From Plasticicumulans lactativorans (GTDB lineage: Bacteria; Pseudomonadota; Gammaproteobacteria; Competibacterales; Competibacteraceae), in NCBI RefSeq assembly GCF_004341245.1, contig NZ_SLWY01000005.1, positions 62,001 through 126,000 on the forward strand: DNA of 64,000 nucleotides. The letters run 5' to 3'. The notes beneath the pieces are model-generated. The model saw nothing but the letters and a program-made list of their open reading frames with translations. It did not search any database and was not told the DNA's origin. Made by a program: the position numbers and the translations under genes. How positions within the stretch are numbered: the stretch's first letter is position 1; the number at the start of each line of letters is the position of its first letter. Positions 39,659-49,651 of this stretch are shown piece by piece.

Positions 39659-40612
39659 ATGGCACTGGCGGAATTCGAACTGATCCGGGAGCACTTCCAG
39701 CGTGCCGGCACGCGCGCCGACGTCGTCCTCGGCGTCGGCGACGACTGCGCGCTGCTGACGGTCCCGGCGGGGATGCAGCTCGCGGTGAGCCTCGACCTGC
39801 TGGTGAGCGGCGTGCACTTCCTGCCCGACGTCGCCCCCGAGGCGCTCGGCTGGAAGGCGCTCGCGGTGAACCTGTCGGACCTCGCGGCGATGGGCGCCGA
39901 GCCGGCCTGGGTCACGCTCGGGCTGACCCTGCCGGCCGCCGACGCGGGCTGGCTCGCCGCCTTCTGTCGCGGCTTCTACGCGCTCGCGGCTGAGCACGGC
40001 GTGGAGCTGGTCGGCGGCGACACCACGCGCGGGCCGCTCGCGATCGCCGTGCAGGTGCACGGCTTCGTCGCCCCCGGCGCGGCGCTCACCCGCGCCGGTG
40101 CGCGCCCGGGCGACCTGATCTGCGTCAGCGGCACGCCGGGCTTCGCCGCGCTCGGGCTCGCGCGGTGCCTCGGGCGCACCGAGCTGCCCGAGCCGCTCGC
40201 CGCCACCGCGCTCGAGCGGCTCGAACGGCCGCAGCCGCGCGTGGCGCTGGGGCGGGCGCTGCGCGGGCTGGCGACGGCGTGCATCGACGTCTCCGACGGC
40301 CTCGCGCAGGACCTCGGCCACATCCTCGAGGCGAGCGGGGTGGGCGCGAGCGTCGAGGTCGAGCGCGTGCCGCGCCCACCGCTCGCCGACGCCGACGCGG
40401 CGCTGCAGGCCGCGCTGGCCGGCGGCGACGACTACGAGCTGTGCTTCACGCTGCCGCCCGGGCGCCTGCCCGGGCTCGCCGCGGCGGCCGCGGCCGGCGG
40501 CTGCGCCTGCAGCGTGATCGGCCGCATCGAGGCCGCGCCGGGCCTGCGCCTGCGGCGCGCCGACGGCAGCCTGCTCCCGCTCGCCCGTGGCGGCTATGAG
40601 CACTTCGGCTGA
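39659..40612 (+). CDS. thiL: thiamine-monophosphate kinase
   Basis: ThiL phosphorylates thiamine monophosphate to the active cofactor thiamine diphosphate. The 317-residue product starts MALAEFELIREHF. It has the ATP-binding GVGDDCALL, SLDLLVSGVHFL, the conserved KALAVNLSDLAAMGAEPAW helix and the GGDTTRGPLAIAV motif. The C-terminal GGDDYELCFTLP is also typical. Its end overlaps the pgpA start by 17 bases, and the thiL-pgpA pair is conserved across proteobacteria. Confidence 0.96.
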   Translation: MALAEFELIREHFQRAGTRADVVLGVGDDCALLTVPAGMQLAVSLDLLVSGVHFLPDVAPEALGWKALAVNLSDLAAMGAEPAWVTLGLTLPAADAGWLAAFCRGFYALAAEHGVELVGGDTTRGPLAIAVQVHGFVAPGAALTRAGARPGDLICVSGTPGFAALGLARCLGRTELPEPLAATALERLERPQPRVALGRALRGLATACIDVSDGLAQDLGHILEASGVGASVEVERVPRPPLADADAALQAALAGGDDYELCFTLPPGRLPGLAAAAAAGGCACSVIGRIEAAPGLRLRRADGSLLPLARGGYEHFG

Positions 40613-41093
40613 GCGGCCGGCGCGCATCCCGGCGCGGCTGCTGCGCGATCCCGGCCACTGCCTCGCGCTCGGCTTCGGCAGCGGGCTCGCGCCGGTCGCC
40701 CCCGGCACCTTCGGTACGCTGGCCGGCGTGCCGGTCTACCTCCTGCTCGCCGGCCTGCCGCTGCCGGCCTACCTGCTCGCCACGCTGCTGCTGGCGGCGC
40801 TCGGCGTGTGGCTCACCGGGCGCACCGCGCGGGCGCTCGGCGTGCACGACCACGGCGGCATCGTCTGGGACGAGATCGTCGGCCTGCTGGTGACGCTGAC
40901 CGCGCTGCCGCCGGCGCCGTGGACGCTGCTCGCCGGCTTCGCGGCGTTTCGCCTGTTCGACGTGTGGAAGCCCTGGCCGATCCGCGTGCTCGATGCGCGC
41001 GTGCACGGCGGGCTCGGCATCATGGCCGACGATCTGCTGGCGGGCGTGTATGCTGCCGCCGCCCTGCACGCCGGCCGCGCCCTGCTGGGCTGA
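40596..41093 (+). CDS. pgpA: phosphatidylglycerophosphatase A
   Basis: PgpA removes phosphate from phosphatidylglycerophosphate to give phosphatidylglycerol. The 165-residue product has GFGSGLAPVAPGTFGTLAGVP, the acidic IVWDEIVGLLV, RLFDVWKPWPIRVLD and GGLGIMADDLLAGVYAA motifs and about four hydrophobic segments. The ATG at 40596 (MSTSAERPARIP) lies inside the thiL end; a GTG three codons earlier is possible. An unrelated start region of 75 bases separates it from the next gene. Confidence 0.95.
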   Translation: MSTSAERPARIPARLLRDPGHCLALGFGSGLAPVAPGTFGTLAGVPVYLLLAGLPLPAYLLATLLLAALGVWLTGRTARALGVHDHGGIVWDEIVGLLVTLTALPPAPWTLLAGFAAFRLFDVWKPWPIRVLDARVHGGLGIMADDLLAGVYAAAALHAGRALLG

Positions 41094-41168
41094 CGACCGG
41101 CGCGCCGACGTCGCCCCGCCGGGTCGCGCGCGTGCGCCCCGCGTCTGCCTGCCCTGGAGAACCCCGTG

Positions 41169-42443
41169 ATGAAGCTCGAAACGCTCGCAGTCCACGCCGG
41201 CTACAGCCCCGATCCGACCACCAAGGCGGTCGCGGTGCCGATCTACCAGACCACCAGCTACGCCTTCGACGACACCCAGCACGGCGCCGACCTGTTCGAC
41301 CTCAAGGTCGCCGGCAACATCTACACGCGCATCATGAACCCGACCACCGCGGTGCTGGAGCAGCGCGTGGCGGCGCTCGAAGGCGGCATCGGCGCGCTCG
41401 GCCTGGCGTCGGGGCAGGCGGCGATCACCTACGCGATCCTGACCATCGCCGAGGCCGGCGACAACATCGTCGCCACCGCCACGCTGTACGGCGGCACCTA
41501 CAACCTGTTCGCGCACACGCTGCCGCAGTACGGCATCGAGGTGCGCTTCGTCGACCACCGCGACCCGGCCTCGGCGGCGGCGCTGATCGACGCGCGCACC
41601 AAGGCGGTGTACTGCGAGTCGATCGGCAACCCGCTCGGCAACGTGGTGGACTTCGCCGCCTTCGCCGAGGTCGCGCACGCCCACGGCGTGCCGCTGATCG
41701 TCGACAACACCGTGCCGACGCCCTGCCTGTGCCGGCCGTTCGAGCACGGCGCCGACATCGTCGTGCACTCGGTCACCAAGTACATGGGCGGCCACGGCAC
41801 CAGCATCGGCGGGGTGCTGGTGGATTCCGGCCGCTTCCCCTGGGCCGAGCACAAGGCGCGCTTCCGCCGCCTCAACGAACCCGACGTGTCGTACCACGGC
41901 GTCGTCTACACCGAGGCGCTCGGCGCCGCGGCCTTCATCGGCCGTGCGCGCGTGGTGCCGCTGCGCAACATGGGCGCGGCGATCTCGCCGTTCAACGCCT
42001 TCCTGGTGCTGCAGGGCATCGAGACGCTGGCGCTGCGCATGGACCGCCACTGCACCAACGCGCTGGCGGTGGCTGAGTTCCTGCAGGGCCACGCCAGGGT
42101 CGAGTGGGTCAACTACGCCGGCCTGCCGGGGCATGCCTCGCGGGAGCTGGTCGAGCGCTACTTCGGCGGCCGCGCCTCGGGCCTGCTGACCTTCGGCGTC
42201 AAGGGCGGGCGTACCGCCGGCGCGCAGTTCCAGGACGCGCTGCAGCTGGTCACGCGGCTCGTCAACATCGGCGACGCCAAGAGCCTCGCCTGCCACCCGG
42301 CGAGCACCACGCACCGGCAGCTCAACCCGCAGGAGCTGGCCAGGGCCGGCGTCAGCGAGGACATGGTGCGCCTGTCGATCGGCATCGAGCACATCGACGA
42401 CATCCTCGCCGATCTCGACCAGGCCCTCGCGGCGGTCGGCTGA
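41169..42443 (+). CDS. metY: O-acetylhomoserine sulfhydrylase (PLP enzyme)
   Basis: MetY makes homocysteine from O-acetylhomoserine and sulfide. The 424-residue product belongs to the Cys/Met-metabolism PLP family. It has LETLAVHAGYSPDPTTKAVAVPIYQTTSY, NPTTAVLEQRVAALEGG, the PLP-phosphate loop and the Schiff-base lysine in HSVTKYMGGHG. FSL-type C-terminal SLACHPASTTHRQL fits the sulfhydrylase branch. The ATG has GGAGA eight bases upstream; the GTG three bases earlier is less well spaced. I saw no SAM riboswitch in the 75-base gap upstream. Confidence 0.93.
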   Translation: MKLETLAVHAGYSPDPTTKAVAVPIYQTTSYAFDDTQHGADLFDLKVAGNIYTRIMNPTTAVLEQRVAALEGGIGALGLASGQAAITYAILTIAEAGDNIVATATLYGGTYNLFAHTLPQYGIEVRFVDHRDPASAAALIDARTKAVYCESIGNPLGNVVDFAAFAEVAHAHGVPLIVDNTVPTPCLCRPFEHGADIVVHSVTKYMGGHGTSIGGVLVDSGRFPWAEHKARFRRLNEPDVSYHGVVYTEALGAAAFIGRARVVPLRNMGAAISPFNAFLVLQGIETLALRMDRHCTNALAVAEFLQGHARVEWVNYAGLPGHASRELVERYFGGRASGLLTFGVKGGRTAGAQFQDALQLVTRLVNIGDAKSLACHPASTTHRQLNPQELARAGVSEDMVRLSIGIEHIDDILADLDQALAAVG

Positions 42444-42450
42444 GGCGGCG

Positions 42451-43038
42451 TTGCGCCCCTGGCTCGAGCGCCTGCAGCGGCGCGTCTACCCCGCCATCGG
42501 CGGCGAGCGGCGGCGGCTGCGGGGATGGCCCGCGCCGTTCGCGCTGGCTGGCGTGGCGGTGCTCGGCTACGCGCTGCTCGCCGGCGCGCCGCCGCAGGCC
42601 GAGGCGCTGGCGGCCGGCCGCTCGCTGGACTGCCGCGTGCTCGAGGTGCACGACGGCGACACCGTCACGCTGCGCTGCGAGCGCTCGGTGCGGCGCGTGC
42701 GCGTGTGGGGGATCGACGCCCCCGAACTCGCGCAAGTGCCGTGGGGCGAACTCGCGCGCACCGCGCTCGCGGTGATGCTGCCGCCGCAGACGCCGGTGCG
42801 CCTGGAGGTGCTCGACACCGACAGCTACCGGCGCACCGTCGGCCGGCTGTGGACCGGCACGCGCGACCTCGGCCTCGAACTGGTGCGCGCCGGGCGCGCG
42901 GCGGTGTACACGCGCTACAACCGCGATCCGGTCTACCAGGCGGCGCAGGCCGCCGCGCGCGCCTCGCGGCTCGGCGTCTGGGCCACGCCGGGGGCGCAGC
43001 AGGCGCCGTGGACCTGGCGCCATCTCAACCCGCGCTGA
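42451..43038 (+). CDS. membrane-anchored SNase-like nuclease
   Basis: The 195-residue product has a short basic N terminus, one hydrophobic segment (FALAGVAVLGYALLAGAP) and a staphylococcal-nuclease-type OB-fold domain. The domain carries VLEVHDGDTVTLRCE, RVRVWGIDAPELAQ and a late GRLWTGTRDLGLELVRAG. The Asp and Arg of these motifs correspond to the family's calcium and catalytic residues, but a clear third catalytic Arg could not be assigned. The only usable start is a TTG, seven bases after the metY stop, so the N terminus is uncertain. Likely secreted or periplasmic. Confidence 0.8.
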   Translation: MRPWLERLQRRVYPAIGGERRRLRGWPAPFALAGVAVLGYALLAGAPPQAEALAAGRSLDCRVLEVHDGDTVTLRCERSVRRVRVWGIDAPELAQVPWGELARTALAVMLPPQTPVRLEVLDTDSYRRTVGRLWTGTRDLGLELVRAGRAAVYTRYNRDPVYQAAQAAARASRLGVWATPGAQQAPWTWRHLNPR

Positions 43039-43067
43039 CGGCGCGCAGCAGGCAGCGGAGTACACGC

Positions 43068-43988
43068 ATGATCGTGCTCGACACGCCGACCGGGCTGGAA
43101 CTGCTGTTCCGCCTGCGCGGCTCGATCATCCCCTACATCATGCGCTCGTGGCTGGCGACGGTCGGCATCGCCTGCGCGGTCACCGTGGTGCACGACGGGC
43201 TGTGGCCCTTCGCCGACGGGCTCACGGTGGCGCCGTTCAGCCTGATCGGCATCGCGCTCGCGATCTTCCTCGGCTTTCGCAACAGCGTGAGCTACGAGCG
43301 CTTCTGGGAGGGGCGGCGGCTGTGGGGCGACGTGCTGATCGTCGCCCGCAACCTCGCGCGCCAGAGCGCGAGCCTGAGCGCGCCCGTGGTGGCGAGTGAC
43401 GCCTGGCGCCGGGCGCTGCTCTACCGGGTGATCGCCTTCGCCCATGCGCTGCGCCACCACCTGCGCGGCAGCCGCGCGGCGCCCGACCTGGAGCGCCTGC
43501 TCGGCACCGAGGCGCGCCCCTTCGTGGCGGCGCGCCACGCCCCCGCCGCGCTGCTCGCCGCCCTCGGCAGCGCCTGCGCCGAGGCGCGCCGCGGCGGGCT
43601 GGTCGAGCCGGTGCTGATCCCGGTGCTCGAAGGCGAGCTGCGGGCGCTGACCGTGGCGATGACCGGCTGCGAGCGCCTCGCCAACACGCCCATTCCCTAT
43701 CCGTACCGGCTGCTGCTGCACCGCACCGTGTACCTGTACTGCCTGCTGCTGCCGTTCGGGCTGGTGGCGACCGCCGGCGCGGCGACGCCGCTGGTGGTGG
43801 GCTTCCTCGCCTACGCCTTCTTCGGCCTCGATGCGATCGGCGAGCAGATCGAGGAGCCCTTCGGCGAGCTGCCCAACGACCTGCCGCTCGAAGCCTTCTG
43901 CCGCACCCTCGAGATCGACCTGCGCGAGGCGCTCGGCGAGACCGCGCTGCCGCCGCCGCTGCTGCCGCGCGACGACCTGCTGCTGTAG
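43068..43988 (+). CDS. bestrophin-like anion channel family protein
   Basis: The 306-residue product matches the bacterial bestrophin/UPF0187 (YneE) family. The N-terminal part has LLFRLRGSIIPYIMRSWLATVG, then FSLIGIALAIFLGFRNSVSYERFWEGRRLWG, the family's most conserved block. TPIPYPYRLLLHRTVYLYCLLLPFGLV and GEQIEEPFGELPNDLPLEAFCR follow. Bacterial members form pentameric ion channels; selectivity here is unknown. It ends 43 bases before the MCE transporter genes, which may be a separate unit. Confidence 0.9.
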   Translation: MIVLDTPTGLELLFRLRGSIIPYIMRSWLATVGIACAVTVVHDGLWPFADGLTVAPFSLIGIALAIFLGFRNSVSYERFWEGRRLWGDVLIVARNLARQSASLSAPVVASDAWRRALLYRVIAFAHALRHHLRGSRAAPDLERLLGTEARPFVAARHAPAALLAALGSACAEARRGGLVEPVLIPVLEGELRALTVAMTGCERLANTPIPYPYRLLLHRTVYLYCLLLPFGLVATAGAATPLVVGFLAYAFFGLDAIGEQIEEPFGELPNDLPLEAFCRTLEIDLREALGETALPPPLLPRDDLLL

Positions 43989-44031
43989 CGCGGTTGCGGG
44001 CGGCGGCGGGGGCGTGGAAGACTCGCCGACC

Positions 44032-45143
44032 ATGCCAGATGCCCCGCCCGAACCCCTCGCCCCGCCGCTCGCCGAGTGCCAGGCCGGGCGCGTGCGCCTC
44101 GCCGGCGCGTGGACCGTCACCGCGCTGTCGGCGCACGGCGACCCGCTGCCCGCCGGCGAGCTGCCGACGTGCTTCGACGCCAGCGCGCTGGGCGCGCTCG
44201 ACACCACCGGCGCGCTGCTGCTGGTGCACGCCGAAGGCCGCTGCGCCGGGGCGGTGGCGTGGGAGGGGCTGCGCGACGAGCACGCCGAGCTGCTCGACCT
44301 GGTGCGCCGCCACCGCCATGCGGCCGCGCCGCACGCGGACGCCGCGTCCGTGGGCGTGCTCGCGCTGCTCGGCCGCGACACCTGCCGGCGCCTCGCCGAG
44401 GCGCGCGACATCCTGGCCTTTCTCGGCGAGGCCTGCGTGGCCTGCTGGCGCGCGCTGCTGCTGCCGCACCGCCTGCGCCTCACGCCGCTGCTCGCCAACG
44501 TGCAGCGCGCCGGCTTCGAGGCGCTGCCGATCGTCGGCCTGCTGTCCTTCCTGATGGGCATCGTCATCGCCTACCAGGGCGGCCAGCAACTGCGCACCTA
44601 CGGGGCGTCGCTGTTCGTGGTCGACCTGGTGACGCTGACGATGCTGCGCGAGATGGCGGTGATCCTCACCGCGATCATTGTCGCCGGGCGCACCGGCTCA
44701 GCCTACACCGCGCAGATCGGCACGATGCGCGTCACCGAGGAGATCGACGCGCTGCGCACCATCGGCATCCGCCCGCTCGACCTGCTGGTGGTGCCGAAGA
44801 TCTTCGCGCTGGTGCTGGTGCTGCCGCTGCTCACCGTGTACGCCGACATGATGGGCGTGTTCGGCGGCATGTTCATCGCCGACCTGATGTTCGGCGTGAG
44901 CTTCACCGAATTCCTGCAGCGCCTGGAGCAGGTGGTGAGCCTGCGCCATTTCCTGGTCGGCGTCGGCAAGGCGCCGGTGTTCGCGCTGCTGATCGCGCTG
45001 GTGGGCTGTTACCAGGGCTTCAAGGTCAGCGGCGGCGCCGATGCCGTCGGCCGGCAGACCACGGTGAGCGTGGTGCAGGCGATCTTCCTGGTGATCGTGG
45101 TCGACGCCGCGTTCTCCGTGCTGTTCAGCGCGCTGCGCGTCTG

Positions 45144-45144
<1 letters not shown>
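44032..45144 (+). CDS. MlaE-type ABC permease with N-terminal STAS-like domain
   Basis: This is the permease of an MCE-type lipid ABC transporter. Residues 1-120 form a STAS-like domain (LAGAWTVTALSAHG, CFDASALGALDTTGALLL), normally a separate MlaB-like subunit but here fused. The MlaE domain follows: FLMGIVIAYQGGQQLRTYGAS, LREMAVILTAIIVAGRTGSAYTAQIGTM and VTEEIDALRTIGI, with five or so hydrophobic segments. The 370-residue length fits the STAS-fused branch. Its stop and the ATPase ATG overlap (TGATG). It begins at MPDAPPEPLAPP; upstream frame residues are antisense-like and rejected. Confidence 0.92.
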
Positions 45145-45911
<767 letters not shown>

Positions 45912-45990
45912 GCGCGGCGGTGCCGGGTGCCGGGCCGGGGCGGGCGCGGCATAATCGGCCGGGGCCCCGGGGCGGGGCGGGCGAGGGCGC

Positions 45991-46926
45991 ATGGAATCGA
46001 AGGTGAACTACGCGCTGGTCGGCGCCTTCGTGCTCGGCCTGGGGGCGGTGCTGATCGGTGCCGTGCTGTGGCTGGCCGTCGGCACGCAGGAGAAGACCTA
46101 CGACCTCTACCGCGTGTACTTCAGCGAATCGGTGGCCGGGCTCAACGTGAAGGCGGCGGTGAAGTACCGCGGCGTCGCGGTCGGGGAGGTGGCCGACATC
46201 GCCCTCGACCCCGACAACCCGGAGCGCGTCGAGGTCAACCTGCGCATCGAGCGCGGCACCCCGATCCGCACCGACACCCGCGCGGTGCTCACCACCCAGG
46301 GCCTGACCGGGCTCGCCAGCATTGAGCTCACCGGCACCAGCCGTGCCGCCAAGCCGCTGACGCGCCAGGGCGATGAGCCCTACCCGGTGATCGCAACGGG
46401 GCCGTCGCTGGTCAAGCGCCTCGACGACGCGCTCAACAAGCTGCTCGGCGATGCCGGGCGGCTGACCGACCGGCTCGACCGCCTGCTCGGCGACGACAAC
46501 CAGGCGGCCTTCCGCGAACTCGTCACCAACCTCGCGCAACTGTCGGCCGCGCTGGCGCGCAACGGCGACGGCGTGCTCGACAGTTCGCGGGCTACGCTCG
46601 ACGAGGCCCGGCGCGCGGCGCAGGAGATCACCGCGCTCGGTGCGCGGGCGAAGAAGTCGCTCGACGGCGTCGACCGTACCGTTGCCGCCTTCGGCGACAC
46701 GGCGCGCAGCCTCGGCGCCACCGGGCGCAGCGTCGAGCGGGTCGTGCTCGACACCCGCCGCGAGGTGCAGCAGTTCAGCGGCAGCGTCGGTCCCGAGGTG
46801 GCGGCGCTGCTCGCCGAGTCGCGGCGGCTGGTGGAAGTGATCCAGCGCGTCGGTGGCGAGCTCGAGCGCGAGCCGCGCATGCTGCTGTTCGGCAAGCCCT
46901 CCGAGCGCCCGGGACCGGGCGAGTGA
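45991..46926 (+). CDS. MCE-domain (MlaD-type) lipid-binding protein
   Basis: The 311-residue product has an N-terminal membrane anchor (NYALVGAFVLGLGAVLIGAVLWLA) and one MCE domain (YRVYFSESVAGLNVKAAVKYRGVAVGEVADI and LTTQGLTGLASIELTG). A long helical C terminus contains several DDALNKLLGDAGRLTDRLDRL-like heptads. It should sit in the periplasm on the inner membrane and form an oligomer that feeds lipid to or from the permease. The length and helical tail resemble the PqiB/YebT-related or MlaD-long forms rather than E. coli MlaD. Confidence 0.93.
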   Translation: MESKVNYALVGAFVLGLGAVLIGAVLWLAVGTQEKTYDLYRVYFSESVAGLNVKAAVKYRGVAVGEVADIALDPDNPERVEVNLRIERGTPIRTDTRAVLTTQGLTGLASIELTGTSRAAKPLTRQGDEPYPVIATGPSLVKRLDDALNKLLGDAGRLTDRLDRLLGDDNQAAFRELVTNLAQLSAALARNGDGVLDSSRATLDEARRAAQEITALGARAKKSLDGVDRTVAAFGDTARSLGATGRSVERVVLDTRREVQQFSGSVGPEVAALLAESRRLVEVIQRVGGELEREPRMLLFGKPSERPGPGE

Positions 46927-46946
46927 TGATGCAGGAGCCCCGACCG

Positions 46947-47594
46947 ATGCCCGACTTCCGTGCCCGGCGCCGTGCCGCGCTGCTCGCCGCCTGCCTGCTG
47001 GCCGGCTGCGGCGCCGTCGATCTGCGCACGCCGACGCCACCGCGCACCACCTACGTGCTCGACGCCGTGCCGGCGCTGCCGGCGGCGCTGCGGCGCTCGA
47101 CCGCGGTGCTGCTGGTGGACGTGCCCGCGGCGGCCCCCGGCTACGCGACGCCGCGCATCGCCTATGCGCGCGCGCCGCAGCAGCTCGACTACTACAGCCG
47201 CAGCGAATGGGCGGACACGCCGGCGCGGCTGCTCACGCCGCTGGTCGTGCGCACGCTCGAACGCCAGGGGGCGTGGGCCGCGGTGCTCGCGGCGCCGGCG
47301 CCGGTGCGCGCCGACCAGCGCCTGGCGCTCGAACTGCTCGAATTCGTCCACCACGACCTCGCCCCGCCGGGCACGGTGCGGGTGGCGCTGCGCGCGACCC
47401 TGCTCGACGTGGAGTCGCGCGCGGTGCGGGCGACGCGGGTGATCGAGGCCGAGGAACCCGTTGCCAGCGACGATGCCGCCGGCGCGGCGGCCGCCTTCAA
47501 CCAGGCCACCGGCCGCGTCCTCGCCGAGCTCGCCGCCTTCACCGCCGAACGTGCGCCGGCGCCCGCCGCCGCGCGCCGCCGCCCCGCCCGCTGA
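46947..47594 (+). CDS. ABC-type transport auxiliary lipoprotein (PqiC/DUF330-like)
   Basis: The 215-residue product has a signal peptide with lipobox LLAGC (RRAALLAACLLAGCGAVD). The globular domain is typical of the PqiC/DUF330 family: TYVLDAVPALP, ARAPQQLDYYSRSEWADTPARLLTPLVVRTLE and LELLEFVHHDLAPPG. Such lipoproteins partner MCE transporters at the outer membrane. I start at 46947 because GGAG lies nine bases upstream and the signal peptide begins there; earlier GTG/ATG codons overlap the MCE stop. Confidence 0.88.
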   Translation: MPDFRARRRAALLAACLLAGCGAVDLRTPTPPRTTYVLDAVPALPAALRRSTAVLLVDVPAAAPGYATPRIAYARAPQQLDYYSRSEWADTPARLLTPLVVRTLERQGAWAAVLAAPAPVRADQRLALELLEFVHHDLAPPGTVRVALRATLLDVESRAVRATRVIEAEEPVASDDAAGAAAAFNQATGRVLAELAAFTAERAPAPAAARRRPAR

Positions 47595-47650
47595 CGCCTG
47601 CCACCCGTCGCGCCGCAGCGGCGCGGGCGGGTTTACGGAACCTCTCGCCT

Positions 47651-47682
47651 TTGCATCGGCCTAATGATGCAATGCAGCATCA
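47651..47682. promoter_or_regulatory. nested dyads upstream of the patatin gene
   Basis: TTGCATC (47651-47657) is inverted as GATGCAA (47666-47672), and TGATGC (47665-47670) is inverted as GCATCA (47677-47682). The overlapping TGC-rich repeats lie 39-70 bases before the patatin ATG and look like an operator. The core TGCAATGCA resembles sites bound by polyhydroxyalkanoate regulators, but this is only a visual similarity. Confidence 0.45.
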
Positions 47683-47720
47683 ACGACGCCGGCCACCGGC
47701 CGGACACGTGGGAGGTTTTC

Positions 47721-48779
47721 ATGGCGGTACTCGATACGGCACTCGCCCGCTGCGGGCGCTGGCTGCAACGGGCGCGGCGCGGGCGGATCGGTCTCGGCCT
47801 GGCCCTGCAGGGCGGCGGTTCGCACGGCGCCTACACCTGGGGCGTGCTCGATCGCCTGCTCGAAGAGCCGCGCATCGAGATCAGCGCGCTGAGCGGTACC
47901 AGCGCGGGGGCGATGAACGCGGCGGTGTGCGCGCAGGGCCTGGTGCGCGGCGGGCGCCATGGCGCCCGCGAGGCGCTGGCGGAATTCTGGGAGGCGGTCG
48001 GCGCGGCGGCGCGGCTGTCGCCGGCGCAGCCCGGGCTGCTCGGCCACCTGCTCGGCGACGAAGGGCTGGAGTGGTCGCCGACCTTCGGCGGGCTGCTGGC
48101 GCTGACGCGGGTGTTCTCGCCCTACGAGCTGAACCCGCTCAACTTCAACCCGCTGCGCGAGATCGTCGAGCGCCACGTCGACTTCGCCGCGCTGCGCGAC
48201 CCGGCGAGCCCCGACCTGTTCATCGCCGCGACGCGCGTCAGCAGTGGCCGCCTGCGCGTGTTCGACAACGACGAACTGTCGGTCGAGGCGCTGCTGGCCT
48301 CGGCCTGCCTGCCGACGCTGCACCACGCGGTGACGATCGACGGCGAGGACTACTGGGACGGCGGCTACTGCGGCAATCCGGTGGTCTACCCGCTGGTCGA
48401 TCTCGCCCACTGCGGCGACGTGATGCTGCTGCTGCTGAGCCCGCTGGAGCGCCAGGGCGAGCTGCGCAGCGCCCGCGAGATCGTCGCGCGGGCGAGCGAG
48501 ATCAGCTTCAACGCGGCGTTCCTGCGCGAGATGCAGTGGCTCGCGCGCTACGAGAGCAGCGGCGACCGCACCCTGCGCGGCACGCGCTTCCACCTGCTGA
48601 CGCCCGACGCCGGACTCGCCGAGCGCGCGCAGCTCACCAAGCTGAACGCCGACTGGGACTTCCTGCAGGCCCTGCACGCCGGCGGGCGGGCGGCGGCCGA
48701 CGCCTGGCTCGCCGCCCACCGCCGTGCGCTCGGCCGGCGCTCCACGGTGCGCCTCGCCGAGGTGTTCGGCAGCGCGTGA
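47721..48779 (+). CDS. patatin-like phospholipase
   Basis: The 352-residue protein has the patatin catalytic plan: oxyanion loop LALQGGGSHGAYTWG (residues 28-42), nucleophile elbow SGTSAGAMN with Ser61, and catalytic Asp213 in WDGGYCGNP. No signal peptide is seen, so it is likely cytoplasmic or membrane-peripheral. The ATG has GGAGG five bases upstream; an earlier frame start (47664) lies inside the dyad region. It follows the MCE transporter by 126 bases and may use lipids moved by it, which is inference. Confidence 0.9.
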   Translation: MAVLDTALARCGRWLQRARRGRIGLGLALQGGGSHGAYTWGVLDRLLEEPRIEISALSGTSAGAMNAAVCAQGLVRGGRHGAREALAEFWEAVGAAARLSPAQPGLLGHLLGDEGLEWSPTFGGLLALTRVFSPYELNPLNFNPLREIVERHVDFAALRDPASPDLFIAATRVSSGRLRVFDNDELSVEALLASACLPTLHHAVTIDGEDYWDGGYCGNPVVYPLVDLAHCGDVMLLLLSPLERQGELRSAREIVARASEISFNAAFLREMQWLARYESSGDRTLRGTRFHLLTPDAGLAERAQLTKLNADWDFLQALHAGGRAAADAWLAAHRRALGRRSTVRLAEVFGSA

Positions 48780-48792
48780 GGCCGTGCGCGGC

Positions 48793-49587
48793 TCAGTCGA
48801 AGCCGAGGCGGCCGAAGCCCGGCAGGCGCAGCGCCGGCGGGACGACGTCGATGCCGACGCCGAGCCCGAGCAGGTCGACCTCGACGCCTTCCTCGACGCC
48901 GACGGCGATGCCGGCGAGGCCGCCCAGCGACAGCTGCCAGCCGGTGCCGCTCGGCGTGCTCGCGACGATGCCGTCGACCGGGTAGTCCTTGCCGATCGCG
49001 GTGGCCGGCAGGTCGAGGCGCAGCTCCGGCACCTGGCGCGCGAGGTGGGCGGTGAAGGTGTTGCTGTTCGGGCCGGGCCACACGGTGTAGCGGTCGGGGT
49101 AGGGGTAGGCCGCGGCCGCCGCGCGCAGCCGCGGGATCACCGCCGCGGCCGCCGGCCCGCGCAGCTGCGCGAGCAGCACGGGCGGGTTGCCGTACCAGCG
49201 CCCGTCGGGGATGCCGGGGCCGGCGCGCACCGCGCGGCGGCCCCGCTCGACGCCCCAGCCGATCACCTCCAGGCGCTCCCAGCCCCGCGCGCCTGCCGGC
49301 TTCAGCGCGAACCAGGTGTGCACGCCGAAGATGCCGCGCCAGCCGTAGGCGCGCGCCGCGTACACCTGGACCACGGCTTCCGGCGTGGCGGCGGGGTCGG
49401 GGGCGATGCCGGCCGAGGTGCGGCTCGCGGTCGACCAGTGCGACGGCGCGCCGCCGAACCAGTAGGCGCAGCCGGCGGCGCCGAGCGGCAGCACGTAGAA
49501 CAGCGCCAGCAGCACCGCGAGGCGCCGTGCCAGGCGCGCGGCGGGGCGCCCGGCGGCCCCGCTGGCTTGCCCGTGTGGTGTCGTCAA
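48793..49587 (-). CDS. DUF3750 family membrane-anchored protein
   Basis: The 264-residue product has one hydrophobic segment near the N terminus ([24 protein letters not shown]). The conserved DUF3750 blocks follow: [29 protein letters not shown]-like [21 protein letters not shown] and [23 protein letters not shown]. No function is known. The start is uncertain: the TTG used here places the hydrophobic segment at residues 19-42, and longer frames run into ttcA. It converges with the patatin gene (13 bases) and diverges from ttcA. Confidence 0.82.
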   Translation of the reverse strand: MTTPHGQASGAAGRPAARLARRLAVLLALFYVLPLGAAGCAYWFGGAPSHWSTASRTSAGIAPDPAATPEAVVQVYAARAYGWRGIFGVHTWFALKPAGARGWERLEVIGWGVERGRRAVRAGPGIPDGRWYGNPPVLLAQLRGPAAAAVIPRLRAAAAAYPYPDRYTVWPGPNSNTFTAHLARQVPELRLDLPATAIGKDYPVDGIVASTPSGTGWQLSLGGLAGIAVGVEEGVEVDLLGLGVGIDVVPPALRLPGFGRLGFD

Positions 49588-49651
49588 GTGTCTATCCCCG
49601 TTAAACTTCCCCGCCTCGCGCGGGACTTTCGCCCGCCCCCGGAACCGCACC

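Noticed and set aside
41094-41168. SAM riboswitch ahead of metY
   Set aside because: The 75-base gap lacks the conserved aptamer elements and has no terminator-antiterminator pair.
46853-48985. 710-codon plus-strand frame across the lipoprotein and patatin genes
   Set aside because: It overlaps two well-supported genes in other frames and is Arg/Ala-rich low complexity without any recognisable domain.
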